Assembly: GCA_024704765.1 (NCBI GenBank)
Contig: JAKMXF010000314.1
Span: 343,418-407,417 of the forward strand
DNA length: 64,000 nt
Direction of reading: 5' to 3'
Source: Oopsacas minuta
Lineage: Eukaryota > Porifera > Hexactinellida > Lyssacinosida > Leucopsacidae
The notes below the pieces were generated by a model, which saw nothing but the letters and a program-made list of their open reading frames with translations, was not told the DNA's origin and ran no database searches. This document shows, piece by piece, positions 54,641 to 64,000 of the stretch; within the stretch, counting starts at the first letter, position 1, and every line of letters begins with the position of its first letter. The position numbers were made by a program, and so were the translations under genes.

Positions 54641-56573
54641 AAATTCTGATACAACACTCATCGGTATCACCAATGATCTGTCTTCACAGTGTCTATTATT
54701 GACTTATAATCACATCGACACTTTATGCCAATGATCGGTAGGAGGTCGTATAGGGCTGGAAATTGAAGCTACAGATCATTGCTGTATAATTAACTTATAA
54801 AATATTTAGTACGTGTAACTGTAAAGCATAAGGGAACAATTTCTATCAACGCATTCACAAAACCGAGTCAGAGAAGAGGTAAAAGAAGCTGGTTCTCTCA
54901 TTCTGGTTCCTACTTTTAGTACCTAAGCTCCAGCTCCAAATATTTCACAAACCAGGGGGGATCTATTATCCCCCGTCCTATTTTAAGTCGATTTCCATTA
55001 CAGGAAGTTAGAGACCATCTAAAAAGATTCAATGCAATTGCTTCGTACCAAATTATATGATCAGCTCAAGTATTCCATAGAAAAGGATGCTATCTTCTGT
55101 TTCTGCCGTAGACATTTTGGACATTCGGGAATTCCTCCAGCCTATATATGAATGGATTCAGCAATTGGAATAAACCCAAAGGAATAAGTGATCATGGTAT
55201 CAGGCCTGATCACAAACTATCTTACCTATCGTAGAACGTGGATTGAGTACCATAAAATTTTAGCTGTGAGGGATAAGAGCATTGCAGTGAGACTGTGACA
55301 GGGGAGATAAATTTCAAGTAAAGAACCGATATTACATCAAAACTGTATGTGAAGTAATTAGAATTGTTGCGCTTCAAGCTTTACCTATTCGTGGCCACAG
55401 AGAAGGTGAAGACTCACTTAATCGAGGTAATTTTCTGGAAACTTTAACCCTACTTTTAGAACATGATGAGATAGTGAACAGGAATCTGCATTAGGAAAAA
55501 GTGCTAAATATACAAGTCCAGATTTCCAAAATGAACTCCTTGGGATTATGGCTAAGCCAATTCGGGAGGAAATCGTGCATGATCTAGAAAGGAGTAGACG
55601 TTATGCCCTTATATGCGATTAAACGAAAGACATTACTAAAGTTGAGCGTTTGGCTTGTATACTTCGTTTCGTTGATCTAAACACTTGTGAACCAACCGAA
55701 GTTCTATTAGAGATGTCTTCAATAGATGGACTAGATGTAAAGAGCATCTCGAACCACATTTTAACTGTCTTAAATACAAATTTAGTTCAAATTTCTATGA
55801 TGATGTTTCAGTGTTATGATGGAGCTCATGTTATGTCAGGGTCAGTATCTGGTGTTCAGGACCGCATTAAATATATGAATCCTGAGGCCATATACACACA
55901 TTGTTTTTCTCACAGACTGAACCTCGCGCTCGTTAATGCAATGCGTGGTGCTGGTGAATTTAGTGAGATTCTAGGATTACTTTCTATGTTGTATACATTT
56001 CTGTCCGCTTCAATTGTGCATATTGAATTTGAGCGTGAACAGATACAGTTGATCGAAGACCAGATAATCGATGAACTGCCTCCAATCTCGCTAAAGAGAC
56101 ATCCAGTGACTCGCTAGAGCTCAAGATACGAATCGTTTAACGCAGTACTTCGTACCCTTCTAGCAATCCAAACTATATCAAAAATTTATCGCGCACAGCT
56201 ACTGCACGTGGATTATTGGCGCAGTTGGATACGAGTTTCGTGATTGATTTATGCATTTTACAAGCAGTTCTTGGTCTAACTAAAATGCTGGGTGAGACAT
56301 TGTAAGATGTAAATTTCGACATCGTATCTGCAGTAGACACAGTAGAGGGAATCAGAGTTGAGCTGGAAGAGCGGGATACAGAAGCTGAAACATGTACACT
56401 CAAAATGACAAATGGTCTGAGGACAGGCAATGACAGCAAACAAGCTAGCAGAAGTTCCTGGGGCTGTTGAAAGTCGACGAAGAAAGGCTAGAGTTGATTT
56501 CGCTGATTCACCAATCATCTATACAAAAGTGTATTAATCTAATCTATGGATTTCTATTATACGACGTGTTGTT
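54641..56573 (+). mobile_element. Defective hAT (ZMYM1-like) element, copy 2 of an inverted pair
   Basis: Inverted partner of 6327-8260; 1933 bases with only scattered differences. The transposase reads on the plus strand: VIRIVALQALPIRGHREGED near 55360-55420, REEIVHDLERSRRYALICD near 55565-55620, a TAA, then the 155-codon frame 55650-56117 with CYDGAHVMSGSVSG and CFSHRLNLAL. The protein of that frame is identical in both copies. After the TAG that replaces the conserved Trp comes SSRYESFNAVLRT, then GLLAQLDTSFVIDLC and a weakly preserved helical region to about 56520. As in copy 1, the zinc finger and the C-terminal dimerisation domain are missing, so it cannot encode a working transposase. 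An undetermined base (N) lies at 56607, 34 bases past its end. Confidence 0.85.
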
Positions 56574-57849
56574 GTGGAGCTCAATCGCCGATTTCCTTTC
56601 CGACCGNTTTAAGAATTAAAAAATGAAGGAATGTGCGTGCTCTCCAAGACCTATTACCGTTGCTCACTACGCTCGGAGTTTGTAGAATTCTTTGTGAAAA
56701 TGTCCCCCCCACTTTGTAACATGGATTTACGCCCTTGATTATATCATCTGTATCCCTCTCAACCATCAAAAATACCCACTGGCCAGTTAACAGTCTGCCT
56801 CTATTATATTTCGTTTGCCGAAATTTGATTCGTCTATCTCAACGATCTTGCCAGGACCTCCAATGGGTTGAGGGTTCATTAATATTTCTTCCAAACATAT
56901 ATCCCTCATATAATTCTTTCAATCAACAACTGTGTTCGGACTCCATCCCAAATGCTTCTCCAAAAATGCATGCGATTGCAAGTCTTCACTCCAATAGTAC
57001 AGGAACTTGAACATCAATGGGAGTGGAATTTTGGATGGTGTAAAAAGGACCCATGGTGGATCGAACACTTTCGTCTACATAGACTACATCTTCATTCATA
57101 GCCATCCTGAAAGTGAGAAGAATGTGTATCATACATTTCTACTCCACAACGACACCGCATTCGACGCGCTAATAAGCCATACGTTCTTAACCAGTTTATG
57201 ACATTATCACAAGACTGTGCAAAGATAATAATGTCATCAATAATCAAATCCTGTGGGAATTCACTGAAGACAGTGGGCTCAAGTATTGGCTGAAAATCTA
57301 TTAGTTGTAATATCAATACTTAGAATATTATATGTGCAACAATTACTAATTATATACCAGTCGGCCCATCGACGTAACACAATTGCTAGAAGGAATACCA
57401 CAATTTTGTGGCATCTTAATTTGAAATAACCACATTACTGACAATAGCATTTTGTTGTTTTCATTAATACTACATATTTGTTTACTATTGAAAATGTTGC
57501 ATTCCTATTACAATGTTGGGTAATCATACACTACTTTACAATCTTATGAATAGTTGGGTATTTAGAATATTAGTCTTCATATGTATTCTAAAAGTGGCTT
57601 CATTAATCATAAAACTGGTTTAGTTGGTTTCATGACCTCTCATTTGTAAAACATCATAGGAAATAACATAAAATATAAACTCATAGAAATGCTGAACGTA
57701 TGAGAGTAGTATGCATAAGCAAAGTGAATACAAACAAACATATAGCGTATAAATTGGCTTCATTCAGTTATTGTAATATATCCCCATAGATTTTGGCTTG
57801 TATAGTAAAATGATTATAACTTTGTCAAATTTAGTCCGATTTTAGTGTT
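56574..57849. other. Intergenic stretch with a single N
   Basis: An N at 56607. A plus-strand trace FVYIDYIFIHSHPES at about 57065-57110 resembles the YIDD region of a retrotransposon reverse transcriptase with the second Asp changed, but it is too short to assign. Otherwise no gene. Confidence 0.3.
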
Positions 57850-58500
57850 CTAAAGTTCCCTATTCATTATTCGACGAGTTCTATGACTTCAAAATAACCC
57901 CTAGTGTCGATTAAAAGGGAATCACCTTCCGGTAAAATACTATAGTTGTACCCAAAAAAGTACAAATACCCGAAGAAACAATGGGCCCAAACAATATTTC
58001 TTGACGAGATCTCAATCTGGCTCTCAAGGAGAAGATTAAGGATATGGACAAAATCCAACAAAAAGAATCTCCCCAACAACGAAGCATGTCCCAAAGGTAC
58101 ACGTGTGGGCTGCATTCTAATCTATGAGTACATTTCCATTGTGCTTTTTCAATAACAATATGAATAGTGAAATGTTTTTAGATATAATGGAAGGATATTT
58201 GATAACTCCGGCACAGGTATATCATGAAAATCACTGACGATTGGTGATGGATAATGATCCAAAACACACCTCCCAAAAGGTCCGCACCTGGTTGGCACAA
58301 AATGTACCAAATCAGATTCTATGGCCTTCACAAAGTCCAGATCTTAACCCTATTGAAAATTTATTCGCGTGGGTGAAGCGAGAGATACTTAAGCTAGGCC
58401 CAAGGACACTTCCAGAACTGAAACTCAATTTAGAAGCGGTCTCGAATCGTAATCAATCAGATTAACTCAAACCTTACTGGGAATCAATTCCCAGAAGATG
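57850..58500 (+). pseudogene. Tc1-like (DD34E) transposase remnant
   Basis: Plus strand: KKQWAQTIFLDEISIWLSRR (first catalytic Asp in FLDE) near 57960-58030, IWTKSNKKNLPNNEACPKG, and in another frame KVHVWAAF near 58105. Then comes MDNDPKHTSQKVRTWL at 58241 on, LWPSQSPDLNPIENLFAW near 58320-58370, and PRTLPELK. There are 34 residues between the second Asp and the Glu, the Tc1 signature. At least one frame change separates the first Asp from the rest, and the N-terminal DNA-binding half is missing. I did not find its inverted repeats. Confidence 0.75.
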
Positions 58501-59849
58501 CCAACTAGTAGTAGAGGGCAACGGGTATCCTATTAATTATTAAGATCTATTAATTCACTCTCAATTTGGGGCATATATGGCAATGTGTACTGTAAGTCTA
58601 ATAATTTTCGGCTTAAGTAACAATTCTAAATAAATATGTAACAGACTGTAGTTGCCTAACCGAATCCTGAGTATATTCGGTTACTCAAACCAAATACCAA
58701 TATTGGACTATATAGGATCAGACTTGTTTATACAGTCGAAATGAATCTTTTCTTACTATCTCTATGTAGAAAAATTAAATAAGAGCTTTGACTTCTTACT
58801 TGAAAATTGGCAAATAATTCCATAAGTTGTACCTCATTTTTATTATCCCAGGATTTGAAAAATGTCAATCCAGAAATCCCACAAATAAAAATTTCCGGGA
58901 TTAATAGCCCTACTAACAACTCGAATCTTAAATCGTACATTGTGTCAGGCCAATAATCATAAACATAAATTAAAAAGTAACACACTGAATAAGGAGTTCT
59001 TACCCATGGATGCTATGAAAGAGACCCTCAGGATTCTGAGGGCCTCTCACCCTAATCTAAAATCTTCACTACCTCCCCTCCAAACCCAAGAATCAGTTAT
59101 TGGGTACTCTTATGTAGGAGGGGCGGTGTAGCTGGTGAAAGAGTTACCATCGATTGCTAATTACATATTAGTGAATGATTATACTTTTCAAGTTACCTTA
59201 CAACAAAATCTGAGTAATATTTCCAGGGATCAAAATTGGATAGTAAAAGGTAATCGGATACATCATAGCTGGACATTTTGTAGATACGAATTGGGATTTC
59301 TAATGAATTTCTGATTGTTTGTTTTAAGCCTCTTGGATTGAATAAAAAATTCGAATGATAAATTCAGATTTCGCTAATTAATGGTAAATATGACACTATC
59401 TTCTACGTATATAAATATATGAAATTTACAATTCCCGAAGTTTCTCCAAATTGTAAATAATCCATGCAATTAATTATTTAGTACAGTTAGATTTCTAGAA
59501 AGCTAACATGGGATGTCAAGTCCCGAAGACAATAAATTTGATTGCATATTTGATACATTTTGGAAGGGCAAAGTACAACTCTGGGGATATACCCCTAGAT
59601 CCGCCAAGCGCTAAGAATGAGTAGGAACAGTTCCAATCTATGTTATTCATCTATGTAAAGCTGAGTTTGCTTAGAGCTAAGTTTCAAATATGAGTACGAT
59701 GCTCGTACTGTATACAGATGATAATTTAATAATATCTATCAAGAGATATATTAAATACGAGCCTTTGGCTTGTCGCTTCGTGATCAACTCGGCGCATTGC
59801 GGCTCGAAGTTTCCCTTATCCTCCTAATTGACGGCCCCTTTGAGTAATA
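58501..59849. other. Intergenic stretch without recognisable gene
   Basis: A short inverted unit GAGACCCTCAGGATTCTGAG sits at 59021-59040. About 59750-59850 has GC-richer words (GCATTGCGGCTCGAAG) like those near 33410-33470, then TAATATAATATAGATA, suggesting a Helitron or LINE end. No gene. Confidence 0.35.
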
Positions 59850-60515
59850 TAATATAGATATACTTAGAACAATGTAATTCACAAATATCGTATATGTCAT
59901 AAATGTTATTGAATCATTTTGTAAGAGCAACCCCCTATGTAGCCGTTTAGAGCAAGTATCTACGTAATTTGAAGATTTTTGCTAATTTGTTCACTTTGTG
60001 TACCCAAAAGTAAACTAATATTCACAGTATATCCTTTACAATATCATATTGGGGCTCAGCATACTCGATTATCTCAGTATAACCATTGAAAGCATGTTTC
60101 TATCTCAATTGTGAAATTTGTTTACTTTACATTCATAAAAACAACAATAAATATACATATGAGAAACTTGAAAATGCGAAATTTGGATTCAGCATACTTA
60201 GGTACCCCTCGGTAGCCTTTTAGAACAAGGTTGTATGTATCTTTTGAGATTTGGCTAATTTGTTTACTGTATATTCATAAAAACAACAATAATTTACATA
60301 TGATTAATCCAAAAGTGTGAAAATCGGATTCAGCATGTTCGATATATTTAGTGAAGTTTCATTGGATTCTATTTACTTCCTTGATAAACACGATAAATTC
60401 ATAGTTATGCGACAATTTCAAAATTGTATGCCGTAAATCCCTTCCTTGACAACGGACAAATAAACAGACAAACAAACAAACATTGAGATTTAATAATGTT
60501 GATTAGGGCCAACTA
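59850..60515 (+). repeat. Dispersed repeat with AAACAAAC tail (long version, internal repeats)
   Basis: Same family as 27872-28226, but the unit running from TAGCC(G)TTTAGA through CATAAAAACAACAATAA to GGATTCAGCAT is present about three times with drift. It ends GACAACGGACAAATAAACAG followed by ACAAACAAACAAACA. No coding sequence. Confidence 0.55.
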
Positions 60516-62759
60516 TCAGGACACACTCAGGCACTTACATCTGCCTCAGAATATATCACGTACTAGCTATCATGAGGAAATTTGTTCGAAACGAAATCAA
60601 TATTCTGAATGTACACAAATTGTGATTGTGTGTATACGTGTCTACTTTGTGTTATAATAATAGTGGAAGATGATCTGCGTATATTATAAATGGAATAACA
60701 TATCCTTGACGAAATAGGTGAGTTAAACAATAACAATAAGACAATCGAGTATTCTGATTGTTGTTTTCAAGGGAATGTATTATTAAGTGTATTCAAGGAG
60801 TAAAGTGGACTATGAGACCGCGATTTTTTGTAATATAATCATTAGAAGTAGCCAAAAGAATACACGAAACACCTAAAAAATTATTGACCACTTTCACAAC
60901 AATGGTGTACCTATACGTAGTAAAATGAACGATAAATATGTTCTATAGGAATCGATATGTACGTATTTAACTAATAGTAATTCAATAAGAATAGAATAGG
61001 CACCCAAATAACGCTACCCGCAAAGCGAAGTTAATGGAGCGGCCCAGCATGTGTAAGCGAAGTATGGTCGTATTTGTGTTATTATAATTCCTGTGTAAAA
61101 TCTTATACATTACACATACAAAGACACCAAAGTAAGTTGTTACATAAAATGGTATCCGCAAAAAGGAATCTGGGGGTTATCCTCCCGGAAATTTGTTAAC
61201 ACTCCTCGTTAAATGTGCTCCCTTGGAAATTAAAGGGAACATTGGAGAAACATAATTATATATTGACCATTGCTAACCGCTGGGTTCTAAATTCAGCAAA
61301 ATGTTCCTAATCTGTCAACTGTTTTCCGGTCAATTCGGCCTAATTCCATCTCTGATATATACTTAGAATTCATTCATGATTTTGTTAAGGACTTTCACAC
61401 TTTACTCACGGTAATCTACCTAAATTCTTAATTATTTCTTTTGTTTGTTTAGGTTAAAGTTGGGAAAATTTTTCATGTAGCTTAAGGGCTTCGCCCTCTC
61501 ATTCTATCACCAAAAGTAAGAATTAAATTCTAAAAGATTTGATAATTGAAAGAACTTGTTCCGAAATTGAGAAGTGCATTAGTATAACCTAGCTTATGAA
61601 GGATTAATTCCTCAGATCTAACTACTATATTAATCGAATATCTATTCCCATAAGGAAACCATATAACAATAGCAATCCACGTGATAAGGCTTATAAGATT
61701 CCGTAAATATAGAAATTTAGATTGTAGGCGTAAGATTATCAGCGTCTCTATTTTCAACTAAGTTTCTGAACCAAAAATATGGATCTTCCCGTGTTGATCT
61801 GAAGTTGACGAATATAATATATGTTAGACTTTTCTGAATTCGACGATAATTTTTTATTATAGCTCTTAGTGACTATTTACTTCAGCACAAATGAGAAATT
61901 CATATTACAAATTAGCGAATGTCACATATTTTTTAACTGAACATTCTCCGATTCAGAACGAATTGTATTTTAATTGAAATTGTGACTTGGCTGCCAATCT
62001 TCAAAATTTTACCAAACTTACGGCTAAAACTGAAATATATATTATTATCTTGTTCATCTGTAAACTTGGCAATCATAAGCGCCGAACCCAGGGGGGTTCT
62101 GGGGATGCTCGAGCCCCCATGAATCGTTCATTTTATAGAAAGTTCGGCGCCTCCGTTTGCAATTATTTCCAATTTTCTATTTAGATCTATCTATTTGAAC
62201 AATGTTGACGTAAGCTACAAAGTTATGTTTATATTTGAAATTGTCAAAGGGCTATGGCTGGCGATTTTTCCAGTATTTTAGGAACTTTTGGGGAGTTATA
62301 TTTTTCGGGTTATAATACACCTTTTCTTGTTATATGCAAGTGATAATTATTAATTAGGGAAAATATCTCCGGTCATATCGGCCACATACATATCTATATA
62401 GAGCTGAGCTCTATATACACTATTTGATACAGTTTGTATTGATAACGCGACTTAAAGGGCCGTTTTTTAATGGAACGATTCTATAACATGCCTTAAAACT
62501 ATAATAACGTTTAATGTGTCCTCTTGATTTCAGTTCAACTTAAAAGAGTCACTTTTTGACTATTGGAATTTATTGAGATTATTCCCAATTGAGTACAATA
62601 TGTTTCAGCTAGACCATAGCATTGACTAAACTTTATGTATTGAGTGAAACATTCTCTAATGTCTTTTGGAGGCACGGCCCACTATTTAAGTATTTATTTG
62701 GCACTTTAATTTATCACCTTTGCCTAGATCCAAAGAATTATATATTCGAATGTAAGTTG
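60516..62759. other. Intergenic stretch; repeat fragments
   Basis: No gene. CGCTACCCGCAAAGCGAAG and GAGCGGCCCAGCA at 61012-61050 resemble words at 33400-33470. A GC-rich inverted unit lies at 62078-62155 (GCGCCGAACCCAGGGG ... TTCGGCGCC). The plus frame 61987-62184 overlaps that unit and is not a gene. Confidence 0.35.
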
Positions 62760-64000
62760 TACGAGGGCCGTCCAAAAAGTTTTTAGAATGAATGCTGTAA
62801 CTTCATTTCTTGCACACTAATACGTCTTATATCTATAGTACACTATTTATGACTACTCTAGTTTAATATCTAAGCTTTTTATCTTTTATTACTTTTTTTA
62901 CAGCTACTTATATAGTCGGCACTTGGCTCTAATTTTAAATTCGTACCAAATTATTTCTCATGGATTTACATTTGGAAAGGAGGGACTTTCGCGCAATTAT
63001 TATTTATAACTTCATGAGAAAACTCAGTCCTAAAGAATCACATATTGAACTTCAGGGCACATTTGGAGAAAAATCACCATCTTTGGCTACAGTGTACAAC
63101 TGGCACGGTGAATTTAACCGTGGACGAAATACTCTAAGTGATGAGATGCGATCAGGACGTCCTGCAGATGCGGTTAACCTAGAAAATATCCAGAAAGTTA
63201 AGAAAATAATCAAAAAATTAGCGTCGAATCATATTAAGAAATAATGAGTCATTTAGACATCAGCAGAGGAAGCCTCCATACCATACTTCATAAACATCTC
63301 TTGGTGAGGTAAGTAGCTGCACGTTGGATTCTACATAAATTTTCTGAAGATCAAATGACAACTCGAGTGGATTGGTGCAAATTTATGATCAGAAAATTCG
63401 ATCATGGTCGTTCAAAGCTATTGAATATATTAATTACGGGAGATGAGACTTGGATTTACCAATATGACCCAGAGACGATGCAACAATCCTCATTTTCCAT
63501 TTCCAGATGATGATCCCCCTCAAAAATTGAAAAGTGCACAAAGTGGCAACAAGCAAATAGTCGCCAGTTTCATCTCTAAAACGGGATATGCTGCTACTAT
63601 TCCCCTTGTAGAGCAAAATACTGTAACTGCGAGTTGGTATCTCAACATTTGCATGCCTCAGGTGATAGAAAAGTGGAGCATTTTACATCCTAAAGCCTAC
63701 CCCACCTCACTTCAATGGCACCATAACAATGCAAGTGCACACAAGGCAGCTTTGACAATGGATTTCTTTGCAGAAAATGGCATAAAATTGATACCCCATC
63801 CAGCATATTCCCCAGATTTGTTGCCAAGCGACTTTCTTTTCCCTAAACTAAAAAGAAGATCAAAGGGGTTCATTTCAATAGTACAGAAGAGGCAAGACTG
63901 GCTTATAATGAGGCCCTCCAAGACCTAACCAAAGAAGACTGGGAGAATTGTTTTGAAAGTTGGTTTAGAAGGATGGATTTATGCATAGTCATCTGGTATA
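62760..64000 (+). pseudogene. Mariner (DD34D) transposon, frame-damaged, cut by window end
   Basis: Left terminal repeat probably at 62760 (TACGAGGGCCGTCCAAAAAG, a common mariner tip). The transposase begins at 62960 with a helix-turn-helix part (MRKLSPKESHIELQ and TVYNWHGEFNRGRNTLSDEM) and RSGRPADA, then a stop at 63242. It continues GSLHTILHKHLLVR, a stop, then LITGDETWIYQYDPE (first Asp) near 63430-63475, after which the frame shifts. In the frame 63443-63928: WHHNNASAHKAALTMDFFAE, where the second catalytic Asp is Asn, and YSPDLLPSDFLFPKLKRR with the third Asp. The spacing between the second and third positions is 34 residues, as in mariner. Two stops, a shift and the Asp-to-Asn change make it dead. 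Its right end is outside the window. Confidence 0.85.

Noticed and set aside
57040-57140. Possible retrotransposon reverse transcriptase (FVYIDYIFIHSH)
   Set aside because: A single motif of about a dozen residues with the second catalytic Asp changed and no other RT block in frame.
63434-63616. Minus-strand frames over the mariner (also 63712-63921)
   Set aside because: Antisense shadows of the mariner transposase.

Overview
The window is animal nuclear DNA, most likely from an arthropod. It is AT-rich, its genes are split by introns of up to about 10 kb, and it is crowded with decayed DNA transposons (hAT, Tc1/mariner, maT, pogo-like, Mutator-like) and fragments of retroelements. A copepod such as a sea louse would fit, but that is a guess from the transposon mix. 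There is no bacterial, plasmid or phage signature, no rRNA, no convincing tRNA and no CRISPR array.

Two host genes can be named. On the minus strand, three exons (29458-29657, 19939-20213, 9858-10067) join in phase and encode the N-terminal RH1 domain and coiled coil of a JIP3/JIP4 (Sunday driver/SPAG9) type scaffold. The rest of that gene should lie to the left, partly or wholly beyond coordinate 1. On the plus strand, 42514-43620 is a complete p38-type MAP kinase read in one uninterrupted exon, with all catalytic motifs and the TGY activation site. JIP3/4 proteins scaffold JNK and p38 modules, so finding both about 13 kb apart, with 5' ends facing each other, is notable. A third, unidentified gene appears to be spliced on the minus strand at 32629-34520.

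Layout: 1-9857 holds a hAT pseudogene, a dead non-LTR retrotransposon carrying a nested pogo-like MITE, and the first copy of a 1.93-kb defective hAT element. 9858-29657 is the JIP locus, whose introns carry several hAT remnants, a long-TIR element and MITEs. In its first intron lies a decayed transposase of the DATG/SDHT/SWA type. 29658-34900 has decayed plus-strand coding sequence ending in an Ulp1-like protease with a zinc-finger-like tail, facing the unidentified minus-strand gene; the block is bracketed by a short inverted repeat. 35.6-41.2 kb is a stack of transposons: an old dispersed repeat, a long-TIR element with a 10-bp target duplication inside it, a pogo-like MITE inside that, and then an intact maT (DD37D) element. 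42.5-43.9 kb is the p38 gene. 44-64 kb is repeats: MITEs, a hAT pseudogene, a Mutator-like transposase remnant with a PHD-like tail, the second (inverted) copy of the 1.93-kb hAT element, a Tc1 remnant and a mariner cut off by the window end.

The element most likely to be functional besides p38 is the maT transposon. Nothing here can be called a wholly new system from sequence reading alone. The best candidates for undescribed biology are the 29.8-34.9 kb block, the long-TIR elements, and the physical linkage of the p38 scaffold to p38.
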